Shown: in pieces, positions 22,830 through 35,499 of the stretch
Numbering within the stretch: the stretch's first letter is position 1
Layout: every line of letters starts with the position of its first letter
NCBI RefSeq assembly: GCF_047948215.1
Contig: NC_134462.1
Span: forward strand, 113,845,937-113,909,936
DNA: 64,000 nt
Origin: Lycorma delicatula
Taxonomy: Eukaryota; Arthropoda; Insecta; Hemiptera; Fulgoridae
Direction of reading: 5' to 3'
Notes under the pieces: model-generated
What the model was told of the DNA's origin: nothing
What the model saw: only the letters and a program-made list of their open reading frames with translations
The model's database searches: none
Program-made: the position numbers and the translations under genes

Positions 22830-24744
22830 AATCTTATTTTATCTAAAGAACAAAACAACACTGACTAACTAGATCGATGGTTGTACACAAACTGAGAAGC
22901 AGCATTGCAACACCAAAATTATTGATCGATTGAACGATCTGACAATATTAATATGTCTGTATTCTATGACCCTATATGACGCAAGAAGTAGAGGCCGTGA
23001 AAATATAGTCTTCTAACGAGCATGAATGATCATGTCTGCGTGTTTTCGTTATTGACTCTGAGAGCAAGAGCCCCTATAAACATATAACTTCATAACATAA
23101 AATCGGGTGTTAGCGCTACGCACAAGAATATGTTATGCAAAGAAACGGCTATTGACCCCAGGGTCAAGAACACAATAATATATAAAAGTCACATATTAAG
23201 AGAAAATTTAGTTTTAAGAATACAGCACTATTTGATTCTGCGGTGTAGTTGTCTTATTTTGCAGTTCTTCAGGTTCTCCAGGCGCAACTTATGCCGGTGG
23301 ATACCACTAATATTCTAGTAGATTTTGAATATGTTGTTAATTTACTGGTCGACTTAAAAAAAGAAGACGAATCGACCTGGTTGTTATCGGCAGGGTTGCA
23401 ACTATAAGATCGCAAAAGCAAGAGGACTGAAAAAATTAACGTAATTTTTTTTTTACTTTTATCGTGTTATAAAATTATAGTATTTTCAGATCGCATGACA
23501 GTAATAACATTCAGTGAACAGATGGTTAACAAATGTTCTTTGCTTCTTCAAATTTCCCATCTAATCTTATCGCTGTCTTACTGAAATGTGTATAATCTTT
23601 AAAAGAAATTCTCTAGTTTGATTTACCAAGGGCAACAAAAATAATGATTCATATCTAAGTTTCTTGGAGACAATATATTATTCAAAACTGTAAACAAAAT
23701 CGTATAAAAAAATTTAATTATAAATATAAATTTTAAATACAGGAGTTAGCATTTATTTAAAAGGAATTATTCCTTTTTCAAAAACAATTATAAAAACTAA
23801 ATTACAACTGTATTTACAAAGATTTTTTAAAAATATAATTAAAGGTGAAAGAATTTGAAATGTAAACACTATTGCATTTTCGATTATTTTTTTAAATACT
23901 GTATTTTTAATTTTTTAACCATTCACTAAGGCAGAAACCTGTTCCAGTCCAATTTGTACACGTTATAAAAAAAGTTAATTCTATACAAGGTTATTTGCTT
24001 TCAAGGTTGGACTTTCATCACCATAGTTCTATGAAAGAATGAGAAAAAAGGTAGAAAAGAAGAGGAATAGATTTTTTTTTATTTTCTTTAAGTTTTTTAA
24101 ATATTTAAATTTGGACATCATTATGTTGATTGTTCCTAAAAGATTTTTGTACAATGTCAAATAGAAAATTGCTTCAACTGTATATACGAAAGGTAGAGAG
24201 AGAATAATTTGGATAATAAGAAAGTATAATCTACCCAAACTTGAATAATGATGAAATAAGGCAAATAAACCTACTTACCCACAGGATATACTCCAAATCC
24301 TATCTATGCAAAAGATGCTAATCCCATTTGCAATTCTTAGGGAGGTCACATTATTTTTACCTTGAACGAGAATAGAAAATTAATGAACAATAATTTTGTT
24401 TTGATCAGATTAAAGATTTACTGTATAAAAACCTATTTTCCTCAAGGTATAACAGAATCACCTCAAAACTAGTTGTAACTTTATTTCTTATTAAACGCTA
24501 CTTTTTATGAGTCAAACATTATTACCAGAATAGTATAGTCATTTACGACTAATACTCCATGCAGTCATATTAAGAAAGGTGTGGAAGGTATATCTCAGTT
24601 GCCGTTTTCATTGGAAACAAATCAAAACGAAAAAGTTGATAAAACAATGGTTCACCTGAGATTGTACAAACACTTTTTTTATATTCATACATTTCATTCA
24701 CTGAAGTAAATACCTCTACTGTTGTTCCGGTAGAATTTTAAATA
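22830..24744. other. Intergenic A/T-rich sequence
   Basis: No gene or repeat boundary recognised. Only short frames occur, none resembling a known protein. Confidence 0.45.
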
Positions 24745-24942
24745 CAGGCAGCTCCGTTCCGTTCTATGACGAGGGTATTGGAAAGTTGCTACCGCGCTAC
24801 GACAAATGTCTAAATCGGAGTGGCGACTATGTAGAGAAATAGCGTAACTATGTAAGTACTTGTTACAAATAAACAATTTTTTTTTTTCACTGCGGTTTTA
24901 ATTTTGTGACCGATCGGACCTTGAAAAAAAATAACCCTCGTA
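24745..24942 (+). mobile_element. 5'-truncated mariner, 3' end only
   Basis: The + strand reads [20 protein letters not shown], then DYVEK and a stop, the C-terminus of a mariner transposase. After it come the non-coding end GACCGATCGGACCTTG and ATAACCCTCGTA. It is the same family as the foldback at 16692-17464, about 90 percent identical by eye. The left part of the element is missing. Confidence 0.85.
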
Positions 24943-25210
24943 TATTCAAGATAGAAAAACATAAAAAATTAGTTTTCCTGAAAGTAATTATACTCATTAT
25001 TCTACCGATCAAAGGAAGATGTTTTGCCATAATAAAAATGTAATATTTTATACTGCGAGATTAACATAATTTGTTGAAGTTAGTAAGCTAATGAAGAAAA
25101 ATATTTTGAGTTCTAAGAAGAAAGAAATTTGAAACCATTTCATTCGTAATTTTCATTCTAAGTCCTGGCATAGGACTTAGTTCTAACTAAACCATTTCAT
25201 GAGTGCTTTG

Positions 25211-25212
<2 letters not shown>

Positions 25213-25243
<31 letters not shown>
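25213..25243. repeat. (TA)n microsatellite
   Basis: Pure TA run of roughly 15 units, followed by an imperfect ATATAT stretch to 25266. Confidence 0.9.
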
Positions 25244-25266
25244 GTATATATTTGTGATATATATAT

Positions 25267-28200
25267 TTAATTTAAATTATTTTTTTTTGTTTTACAGTGG
25301 TTCTATAGAATTTATAAAAGGGCAATATCATCAACATATATTACAAAAACTTAGTTTTTCTTCTTGGATTATTACTACGTTGTCAAATTTTTCTTCTAAA
25401 TATTTTAAACAAATATATATTTGTTATGTATTCAAAGATTAATTGGAGAATTAAATACATCTTCCTTGTACTCATTTACAAGGTACTCGTATGTCATTGA
25501 AAACATTAAGTTTTAATCATTTTTATAAACAAAGATCAAACTAACATCATGAAAAATGAATCAAAAGTTACTTTACTTAGAAATAGATTTCAGCATTACG
25601 TTATAAATTACTACCAGTGATCTGTATTATTTAAATTTTAGATGCGGTACAAACAGTGCAAATATTGTACTAAGAAAAACAACAATAAAAATAAAAACAA
25701 AAGGAACAAAAATAAAGGGTTATTATTATTATTTATTACCTATAATGAGGGTAGGTATTTTTGATAATAGAAAATTATAATCTAGATTTACTAATACTAA
25801 TACAACACTATTTAGAATGCTTAAATGGAACTAATATTATAAGATAAAATGAATGTTAAAAACGTGTAATAATTTTTTTTTTCAAAGTCATAAGAATAAA
25901 GGAAGGGCAAATGTTGTTCGGGTTACAGTTTAAAGTTACGGTTAACCACAGATTCCCGAGGGAAGAAGGAATGCGAGGAAGATCTGCCTGCAGTAGACGG
26001 TCGAAACCCAGAAGCGTGAGCACGGTAACAGGAACAGTTGTCGTGGATCTGACAAGCAACGATAATTAACAGACAGTATACGCGTATAGTACTGAACGAG
26101 CGAGTGCGAAGGTAAATGGCGTGAGAGGAGCAATTTCACGGGCCAAGAAAGCTTTGGCCGATGTACTGTACCTACTAGTAAAACCCTTTCTATAGTGTTT
26201 TACCGCGCGTGGTAAATATGCCAAGAAAGTACAATCTTAGTTTGACGATCATATAGGTTAAATAACGAATCCATTTATATTATCAGTTAATACAGTCCTC
26301 ATTTTTCATTTTGTTTATTTTTCTTTTGTACATACAGCCGATTATTTTATGAAATTTTTGAGAAGTATTTTTAATTCTTCTAAGAAGGAGTTTTTTTAAT
26401 ATACTTGTAGAGAGGTTAGATACTGAAATTCTTAAACTTTTAAATATAGAATGAAAAAAAAAACAAGAAATAATAAAATACTGTTCATTTCTTTTCTTAT
26501 TTCAAGTTAATAAATCAATCGTACAAAATTAATTTAATAATGTTCCATATTTAAAAATTAGAATTAACAACCTAAACATTAAAATACGAAACATTACATT
26601 GGTAACCATAGGAAACTGATTATAGTTTTAAAACTTTTTTTGCCGATAAATTGTAGCTTAACTTTTTTGTAAACGACGAGAAGGGGGAATTTACTGTCTT
26701 ACAACAGTCTGCAAGACCAATAACAGTTGACGGTTAGTTAATCTTTCCCTAACTCAAGCCAATCAGTCCTGTTACGGTTAATTTAATCCCAACAAACAAA
26801 GTATATCAGTAATCATTCTTAAATGGAATGCAAAATCTACTTACTTAGCTATTTTGCATAAAAGACAGGAAATAAAAGTATTCAGGGATATTCCGTTAAT
26901 GTAATCGTAAAATTATACTACACGTGCCTCTTATAAAATATTACTTTGAAAGACACATTTTCTTTTATAGTTAATTTATATTAAAGCTCTATAACCGTGA
27001 TTAGTGTACCCAGACGCGATATGATTCACAAGTTAATTCCAAAAACAGTGTAATTATTTTTAAAAAATAAGAAAGCATTTTACGGCGAGATTATAAAAAA
27101 ATAATGATAATGAAATTATTCTCTCAGCTGTTTCCATTATTGCACGTCATCACGTCTATATTATCGAAAAATAAGTCGCATTCAACTCTACGAATGATGC
27201 TTTATTCTGTTAGAGAAAGTTGACTGGACATTGAACATCTTCACTACCAGCCAAAGTAATTTATTCTACTACCTTTACAATCTAAATTAGAAGCTTTACA
27301 TGAATAACCGCAGTAAGATGTATTGTAGCACTTAATGAAAAGCATGATAAATAAGTACTCCCTTTTTTTACAGTATCTCAATGAAAATTATCCACCTTCT
27401 CAAATCAGTAAAGAAGCATTTTTTAATTAACACAAAACTTTTACGTTTAAATTTTGTAAAAATAATTCGTATAATTTAATAAAATTTTATTCGATATTTA
27501 TTCATTATGTAACTGTAGGTTGATGTTCAGTTAGAGATATCCTAATCGAGCATAAATTTGAATGCAAAATACACCAGTGTCATAATAAAAAAAGAAAGGG
27601 TTTAGGAGGTGTTCTATAATTAAAAGTAAAGAAACATATTACGTACAATGTTTACAAACTTATTTTAAACACTAATGACTAATGTAAAAGATAATCTTTT
27701 AGATTTCACATAAAATAACTTAATAAAATTGCCACATTTAGTGGAATAAATTTATTAAATTTTGAGAATAACTTAAAACCTTAAATTTTGATAAAATATA
27801 TTAAGAAATAGTCAATTGAATATGAGAATTTAAGAAATAAAACATACTGAAGTAAGTAAATGTTTTATTCGATTTTTTCACAGAACTTCAGTTTTGCTTC
27901 ATTTTACTTTTGGAGCATAAATCAGAGTGAAATTACTATAAATGAAAAGTAGCTTTATGATTATATGAATATTTTTCATATTTTCGCTTATAGGACCATG
28001 CTCTGAGATCTTTTAATTTCTTTCGTGAGATACTCTGTATAATTAATTAAAAGGTAGTAGTTATTAAAGAACTATTTCTCTTTAAACCAAACCATCCAAA
28101 GTCTGAATTGAAAAAGTAGAAGAAAATGAAAGTAGGTTAAGTTTCCTAAAAAATGTGATATTTATAAAATTTAAAATAATTATATAAATTATTTACATTT

Positions 28201-28705
28201 ATAATGATTTATAAAATATTGTAAATTTAAAATAAGATGTAATAATTATAAAATTAGAAACTAAAGGTCCTAAAAGCTTAAGTAAAGATGAGTACTGACC
28301 ACTTCCATAAACTGAATATTTTGAACTGTGTGGGACTTCCAAACAGTCTCTTGCTCAATAGATATGAGAGATGATTTGGAATACTGATGGTTGATATGTA
28401 GAAGCAAATTTATAATTGTATAGATTTCCAAATAACAACAAAAAATTATGAAGAAAAAATAAATTAAATAGTATTTCTAAGTTTTTGTTTTGTGTATTTC
28501 AATATTTCATTAAAATATTCTTACAACTGGAACATACGTCTTAAATTATTCTTTAATCTATGTCTCATGTATCTATTTTTTCCTTTATATTTTTTTGGAC
28601 AAAATTCACTACCTATGGATCCTTAGCATATGACCCACTAGCTTGGTTTTTGTACTTTTCAAGATTCTATAACTTCTGCTACCCTCAAAAAAATAAATAA
28701 TAAAT
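25267..28705. other. Intergenic sequence
   Basis: A/T-rich, with a G+C-richer patch at 25910-26220 (GAGGAAGATCTGCCTGCAGT, later TTTTACCGCGCGTGGTAAAT). No reading frame there has a recognisable product. It could be a promoter-like or conserved block. The remainder shows nothing. Confidence 0.4.
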
Positions 28706-28716
28706 AAAATATTAAC

Positions 28717-29234
28717 CCTCCTCTATGAATCATGAGACCTTGCCGTTGGTGAGGGGGCTTGAGTGCTCAGGGATACAGAGTAGCTGGACCGAAGGTGCAA
28801 CCATATCGGAGAGGTATCTGATGAGAGCCAAACTAAGGAATGATTCCTGAAAGAGGGCAGCAGCTCTTTCAGTAGTTGTTAAGGGCGTGAGTCATAATGA
28901 CTTACGGCCATATCATCATCAGTCCTCTGAGTACTGCGCAGCTGAAAGCAATGGAAAACTACAGCTGATTTTTTTCCAAGAAAATGTGGCTCTCTGCATT
29001 TTCATATAGCAATGATGGAGGTGCCTTCCTTGGTAAAATATTCCGGAGGTAAACTAGTCCCCCGTTCGGATCTCCGGGTGGGGACTACTAAGGAAGGGGG
29101 TCACCAGAAAAATATGTAAAACAAATTGTTAGTTATGTAGGATGTAGAGGGTAAACTAAAATGAAACGACTAGCACTAGATAGGGAATCTTGGAGAGCTG
29201 CATCAAACCAGTCAAATGACTGGACAAAAAAAAA
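28717..29234 (+). mobile_element. Non-autonomous LINE derivative (5' leader joined to 3' tail) with target duplication
   Basis: The 5' part contains GAATCATGAGACCTTGCCGT, GGTGCAACCATATCGGAGAG and GGTAAAATATTCCGGAGGTA. This leader, as I recall, belongs to an arthropod LINE family. The 3' part ends GAGAGCTGCATCAAACCAGT and a short ACTGG.C plus poly-A, the usual tail of the same kind of LINE. All coding sequence between is absent. Direct repeats AAAATATTAAC at 28706-28716 and 29235-29245 mark the insertion. It is either a deletion derivative or a SINE using LINE ends. Confidence 0.78.
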
Positions 29235-29245
29235 AAAATATTAAC

Positions 29246-29880
29246 ATAAATTATGTTAACATGGAATGTGAAAACGATTCATCAGAACCAATTAAGAGTT
29301 TTTTTTTTTTTTTTTAAAGAACAGTATAAAATAAAAAGTTAAACAGATGAATAAAAGATGTAATGAATGACCTAAACATTAAGAACGAAAACTGATTGGA
29401 GGATTAAATAAAGTAAAAGAAAATAGTGTACATGAAAGGTTAATGAACCACAATACAACCAGTTAGTAAATATTAAAATTTACATAATTTTTTTTAGTAA
29501 TTACTTTTTTCGTAAGATTTTTTTATAACAAATCAATTAATTTAACAAAACAGATCAATTAAATACAATTAAATTTTAATTAATTTCTGTAATTGTAATA
29601 CAGTTGAAATCTAATTAACTATAACCATAGTGTACATCGAACAGTGTGGATTGTTGTATAATTAAAGATAAACAGATGAAATCCAGTTGTCCTAATCAGT
29701 AACAAGACCGAATTTTACTTTTAATTATACGATATACTAAGTTACTTAGACAAAAACTACAAATATTTTAACAAACAGTAGAAAAGAAATACATACTTTA
29801 TAGATTTCAACATTATTATTTTTGTAATTTTTCTTTAAAATAAACATAAATTAAATACAAAAATTAATTCAAATAAAATT
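29246..29880. other. A/T-rich sequence, nothing recognised
   Basis: A poly-T run lies near 29300-29315. No coding potential or repeat boundary is visible. Confidence 0.5.
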
Positions 29881-29883
29881 CTG

Positions 29884-30180
29884 ATGTGGACACCACATGA
29901 ATTCCTTGTATGCCTATTAAATTACATATATACATCTTTTGCTGTACTTCATTTAAACTTATTTCATTTGAAAGAGATACGATCCTCTAATTCTTTAATA
30001 AAGTGGACAGTTACAAAATTGCATTGTGGTGGACACCACATTGGATCAATTTTTTTTTGTGGTGTCCATATGAGCATACGAACACCACATTTTCTTTCAC
30101 GTCGCTTACGTAGTTATGTGGTGTAAATGCGAACGTGTCCATACCAAATTTTTGGTCCGTCGTTTCGAATCCGACTTCAT
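29884..30180 (+). repeat. Dispersed repeat family B, rearranged copy 2
   Basis: It begins GATGTGGACACCACATGAAT and CTTGTATGCCTATTAAATTA as in the other copies. It then departs from them: inverted and direct versions of GTGGACACCACAT / GTGGTGTCCATATG occur at about 30028-30075 and 30085-30120. This looks like several family B ends joined together, perhaps nested insertions. Confidence 0.6.
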
Positions 30181-30189
30181 ATACTTATA

Positions 30190-30869
30190 CACATGTATTT
30201 TTTTTAACTTAAATAAATTTAAATATATTAATTTATTAATTATTATTAACATCTCTAAAAATTTTTAAAATAAAATGAAAAGTATGTAAAATTTTATTTC
30301 CACCTTAAATGTAAGAAAAACTTCAAAATTTACTCAATCCGACAATGGTTGCATGTGAAAAAAGTTTCACATACGGCAAAGTATGTTCTTACAATTACAG
30401 TAACATTTTGGTCATCCCTTGCCTTAAGGGTTGATGATATCAAAAATTGTTACAGATAAAAGATAATTTTTACAGATAATTTTTAGAGACCTACGGAACA
30501 CTTTAAACCGATGAGATACTGTGCCTATTAAAGGAGGTATGATTTTTTTGTCTTCGAAACCCCTTTTTTCCACCACCTGGACTAATGGTTGGTGATATCA
30601 CAAAAAACTTTACTTATGTAAGTTTTAGGCTCTTATTCAAAGAATAATAGGAAATTTAAACGAATTCGATATTTTACTTAATAAGAAAGTTATAGCGATA
30701 TTTTGGTTTATTAAAATAAGCATTCTACCTCCATGGTCCGATTTTGCCCATTAACGAACTCGATCGACATTTTGGGTCGCTATATTTTATGTATCAATTT
30801 GAAGTGATTGGAGCAAAATTATGGCAGTTACTGTGTCCACAAGAAATATAATATATATATATATATATA
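30190..30869. other. Probable unclassified repeat, then (TA)n
   Basis: The text around 30420-30610 partly repeats itself: GGGTTGATGATATCAAAAA and later GGTTGGTGATATCACAAAA, each followed by a TTAC/TTTAC run. No partner was found elsewhere in the window. A TA run from about 30849 to 30870 abuts the mariner. No coding sequence. Confidence 0.35.
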
Positions 30870-30871
30870 TA

Positions 30872-31809
30872 CGAGGTGTGATCAAAAAATACGGTAAATA
30901 ATTTTTTATTAAAAAAAATAATAAGTTTACATAGAATTCGATTTAATCTCCTTCAAAATACTGTCCTTGGCTAGCAATGCGCTTATCCCAACGTTGATTC
31001 CATGACTGAAGGCATTTCTGGAAGGCGTCTTTCGGAAGGGCTTTCAGCTGCTCGGTCGTGGCCCTTTCAATGTCAGCAATGGTGTCAAAACCTTTTTCTT
31101 TAAGCACAGTTTTAATTTTTGGGAAGAGCCAAAAGTCGCATGGTGCTAAATCCGGTGACTATGGCGGATGTGGACAGACAGGAACACTTTTTTCGACCAC
31201 TCGCGAATGAGAAGCGAGGTGTGACACGGCGTGTTGTGGTGAGGAAGGAAGCCATTGGTCCATTTTTCTGGTCGCTTTCTTACTCGTCTCATTTGCAATT
31301 CATTAGTTAAAATGCTTTGAACGGATCCGTACGAGATGTTATGATCTTGCTCTCGAATAGTCATTCGCCTGTTTTAACGGACCATTGTTTCCACTTTTTG
31401 CAGATTTTCAACTGTTTTAGAGATTACTGGACGTCCCGCACGCTGCTCGTCTTCGACAGACTCATTTCCGTTTTTAAATCGGTCATACCACTTGTACACA
31501 GTCTTCAAAGTTACCATATTATCGCCGTACACAGATTCTAACATTTCGTGAGCTTCTTTGGCACTCTTTTGCAACTTAAAACAAAACTTAATGTTAATGC
31601 GTTGTTCAAAATCCATGTTGCGCGACAGATACGATAAACACAACCTCACTCTAGCGGCTCTGGCAGCTGACTGGGAAGCTCGAACGTGTTACAACTTGTC
31701 CCTGCCTGTCTCAGTTGATCACGCCATTGGACAAATTACAGCATATGGATGTAGCGTCGGCAGTTGCCGCTATAAAAATTCATTCACCGTATTTTTTGAT
31801 CACACCTCG
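30872..31809 (-). mobile_element. Mariner element with both inverted ends, internally deleted
   Basis: Ends are CGAGGTGTGATCAAAAAATA and its reverse complement, flanked by TA at 30870-30871 and 31810-31811. The element is 938 bp where full-length relatives are about 1.25-1.3 kb. It carries a broken transposase on -. It could still have been mobilised by a transposase acting on these ends. Confidence 0.9.
30943..31616 (-). pseudogene. Mariner transposase, internal deletion and lost catalytic Asp
   Basis: Start ATG at 31616 gives MDFEQRINIKFCFKLQKSA, with HTH text VYKWYDRFKNGNESVEDEQR and AGRPVIS. A frameshift follows near 31370, then SYGSVQSILTNELQMRRV. It then jumps straight to RKRPEKWTNGF, so the middle with the first catalytic Asp (DETW) is deleted. 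The second motif reads HHNTPCHTS where HDNAPCHTS is expected, so that Asp is His. Further on, the C-terminal remnant reads SQGQYFEGD and stops at 30943. Known of the family: the three Asp residues of DD34D are needed for cleavage. This copy cannot be active. Confidence 0.85.
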
Positions 31810-31811
31810 TA

Positions 31812-32164
31812 TATTTAAGAGAAATATTTATATATATTTCATTACTCTCAAACAAAAACAATCTAATCTAATCTTTCGTTTCATCGTGTATATCAAATTT
31901 TTTCTTGCGTCACAACACATGATACATTGGGCGAGATAGTATAAAGCAGTGAATTAATACACCCATTACAGTCAAGTAACAACGAATTTATTATATGTAG
32001 AGGTATAAAAATTTAATAGAATATCTTAACTATATAAATTTAAGAGTTCTGTTTGTTTGTATCAGCATCACGCAAGATCCATCCGACCGACCTTTCAAAT
32101 TTTCAAGATAAATTCGTGTTCTTCCCAGAGAAAGTTTTAAGTCATAAGTCGAGGCCCTAGCCCT
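31812..32164. other. Short A/T-rich spacer
   Basis: No gene recognised. The last 120 bases (GCATCACGCAAGATCCATCC region) are G+C-richer and lead into the tandem repeat. Confidence 0.4.
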
Positions 32165-32370
32165 CTTGAGAGTGAAGTTTCGATTTAAATATATTCATTA
32201 AAGAAAAAAAAATTAACCCATTTAATTCATTATCACATTTCTGTAACTGAAACAGGTAACATTTCATCTTGAGACTGAAGTTTCGAATTAAATATATTCA
32301 TTAAAGAAAAAAAAATTAACCCATTTAATTCATTATTACATTTCTGTAACTGAAACAGGTAACTGAAATA
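32165..32370 (+). repeat. Two-unit tandem repeat, 103 bp period
   Basis: Units 32165-32267 and 32268-32370 both contain CTTGAGA.TGAAGTTTCGA, TTAACCCATTTAATTCATTA and CTGTAACTGAAACAGGTAAC. Only a handful of differences separate them. Confidence 0.9.
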
Positions 32371-32519
32371 GGTTGTGGAAGTTTCCTTGCCAAAGGTCTG
32401 TGTACATTAGTTACTATAATTTCTATACACTATTCTGTCTTTTGTAGTAAGTTTATTTTTCAGGTTTTTATAATACCTGAATATCTTAATTGTTATATAT
32501 CAGTATTACTCTCACAACC

Positions 32520-32665
32520 ACGAGCGTAATAAACACTTGATGGGTTTAGAGGGCTCCGCCCCCTGACCAGACAATAATGGCGAGCGAAGTAAGCTCAGCG
32601 GACGTGATTTCGGTCACATAACCCCTGGAGGCCCCAAGAATCCAGGTCGATTGGCTGTACTTTAT
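32520..32665 (+). repeat. Candidate transposon end with GAGCGAAGTAAGCTC motif
   Basis: The G+C-rich text TTAGAGGGCTCCGCCCCCTG is followed by GGCGAGCGAAGTAAGCTCAG. Similar composition is common in Helitron/Helentron-type repeats of arthropods, but no helicase, no CTAG-type terminus and no second copy is visible here. The assignment is weak. Confidence 0.25.
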
Positions 32666-32669
32666 TTAT

Positions 32670-34346
32670 TAGTAAATAAATTTAAAAAAAATGTAAAATA
32701 TTTATCTTTAAAATTATTTACCTTGGTGATTAAAGTAAGGAGTCTGAACTATATAAATACAAATTTTAATAATAATGAAATTTATTAATAAATGAATGTC
32801 ATTTACTTCATACTACATTTGGTATCCTTGGTCGGGTTGTTGTAGAAAACGCATCGAGTAATAAAAAACTTCGGTGAAAATATAAAAGTGAAGATTTATT
32901 TTGTTTCTTTACATTATCTGAATATAATCTTTGTAATAACTTTATCCTAACACCTCCAAGTAATTATATAGAAAAAAGAAACATAACGAAGTTTCAATTC
33001 ATTCTAAATTTCATTTATTTTTGAATACTTCACTCATAACAATAATGAAAAACAGAATAAGAATATACTATTTTAATAAATAAATACATAATTAAAGGAA
33101 ACAATTTATAGTATGTCGTGAACAAACTGTATGAAATTTTATAATACATCCATATTAAAAATATGAGCAATTAAATTTAAATGTCGTAAAATGTTTAATT
33201 TAAAAGGAGGGAAACGACAAAATATATCAAAACGGGAAGAGAAAGAGGAGCGTGAAGGGGTGAAGAAAGAAAGGTTAAAAAACAAGCTGTGAATGTTAAT
33301 AGGAACAACACTTAATAATAAAAACAATATCGTTTGTACGTGATCACGAGTGAGAAGGGAAGTAGAAGAAGAAAGTTTATAGAGAGAGAGAGAGAGTGAC
33401 GGAGAAGCGCATATAACTCAAACGGCGTGTGGAAAATTCTTGAATTATCGCTTTAAACGCGGTGAGAAACAATGCACCAAGGTTAAAGGTCACGATAAAT
33501 ATCCACTCTATTCCGTGCTGGACCTTCACTGGACCAAGCAGGCCCCTCGCAGGCCCCTCGCAGGCTGACCATTTCTTGTTATTCTTACTCTTATAATAAC
33601 CCGGCTACGTTATTCGGTTTTCTCCATACCTCCCTTCTCTCAATTTAACCATTAATACCTCTTCCACTTTCGTTTAACTCCCTTTAAATAGTTTAACAAC
33701 TCTTCTTAATACACGAACGTAAATAGATTTCAACACCAAAATGATATATCTGCTGTAATTTATCGAGCGACCTGTAAACCACAGAGCAAGATAACCATTT
33801 ACTTCCGATCAATTAATCTAATGTTATTTGAGAACCGACAAAAATATCATATATGTTTCATAAAAAGAAAAGAGAATTTTGAAGATAGACCAATTATTAT
33901 ATGAATGCTGTCACTGAATGTAAACAGTTCTCGTAACCTATGATCATCTACGTATTACATCCATATTTTTACGTCTTATATACACAAACTGTCATAGTTT
34001 TGGATAGAATAAAATAATCTATGGTTTTTTTAAAGTAATAGTTCTTTATAATTATAAACAATAATTTCAAGGCGTTATTCTACGACGGTCGCGTCAGAAA
34101 AAGTCACATGGACTGTTGTGGATGTTGGAAGGTTTGCGGAGTGAACCGGTGTAAAATAGATTACTAATCTCGTTAATTAAATTCACCCAAAATTCTCTAC
34201 GCTTAGCCTTCTTACGACAAATCTTTACGAGTCAATGTTTTTATAAAGATGTATAATTTATCTGAAACAGGTTATTAAATATCGTATTCCCAATATATGC
34301 AAAAAAACTCACGTGGCCTCCGAATATAATAATATTGAATAACCCA
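32670..34346. other. Intergenic sequence
   Basis: Features are limited to a purine-rich stretch with (GA)n at 33385-33398 and a duplicated GCAGGCCCCTC at 33538-33560. No reading frame was recognised. Confidence 0.45.
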
Positions 34347-35130
34347 TTTTTTTTTCACAAAAAGGTAATCTCTACCGTTTAAAACTTCTGTCCATTTGTC
34401 CATAATTTTCTTCGATAAGTTTATAAAAAGCAAGGGACAGAGAACTTCCCTACGGCACTACGCGTTCTAAATCTTGAAGGGAGGACCTAAAGTTTACATG
34501 TATATTCTTATCAAAAAAAGAAATTTCAACTACTGGTTTATATTTGGTAAGGTATGACTTTCAACCTGTTATAAGCAGTTCTTCTGATACCATGCTTATG
34601 AAATTTTTGAATAATTTTCATTATGAAAATTTCTGTCCATCTGCCGTCTATTTGTTACTTTATAATCTGACTTACGAACGAATTATCTGATGTGAACCGC
34701 CGAAAAAAAAGGTTTCTTCGTTTTTACCGCCGTTTATGTTAAATTGTATTAAAAACTAAGTTGAAACAAAAATTTCATATATTTTTACAAGCATTATATA
34801 TATTTTTCAATAATTTTACTTTATTTTTCAACATAACATTTTCACTATCTAGCCAGGACTTTATCGATTAAAAAACTTCATAGCTATGGTTTTAGAATAT
34901 CTGCTTACGACTGGTTACAGTCAGACCTTACCAAACATAAACAAGTAGAAAGTTTAAATTTAATTTTTTGATAAAGATTACACATGTAAAATTTAGGTCC
35001 TTTCTTCAAGATTTAGAACGGGAAGTACCTTAGGGAAGTGTTTTCGGTCGCTTGCGTTTTACAGAATATTCGAAGAAAGGTATGGACATTACTTTTAAAT
35101 GGTAGAAATTGTCTTTTTGTGGAAAAAACA
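34347..35130. mobile_element. Foldback (long inverted repeat) element
   Basis: The left arm 34347-34578 and the right arm 34901-35130 are reverse complements at roughly 75-80 percent by eye. Shared landmarks are CTAAATCTTGAAG (right arm CTTCAAGATTTAG), GGTAAGG.. near the inner end, and ATAAGCAG against CTGCTTA at the inner tips. The spacer is about 320 bp and has no coding capacity. Terminal target duplications were not found. Confidence 0.7.
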
Positions 35131-35499
35131 TTGGAAAATTTAAAAACGCTTTGTTATTGAAAAATCTCCAAAACTACTATTTCAATTCATTATAATTTAG
35201 ATATGCTATAATAGTGTATCTGAAGTTGTGTATATGAAAATTTGATGAAAGTTAGTTGATTTGTTCTTGAGTTACGCTCAATTTAAGGTGGAAAATATCT
35301 GAACGGGGCAAGTTAGAAGCGTGGTTCGTTGTGATGCTGCAAGTTGGAACGTTGACGTTTCTTTATCTGCGGTATCTATTGTTACCAGTATTGTTTAGGG
35401 TATCAGACAGCTTTACCTACTTTGAGGATCATGATGACCGGGTATGAATTTGAGTGGTCTAAAAGGAAATAAAATAAAATAACTAAAAATCGGTCTCTT
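35131..35499. other. Spacer between foldback element and RT remnant
   Basis: No feature recognised. The last part may belong to the same decayed LINE as the next entry. Confidence 0.4.

Noticed and set aside
32165..32370. CRISPR-like array
   Set aside because: Two long adjacent units without spacers, in an animal genome. It is a simple tandem repeat.
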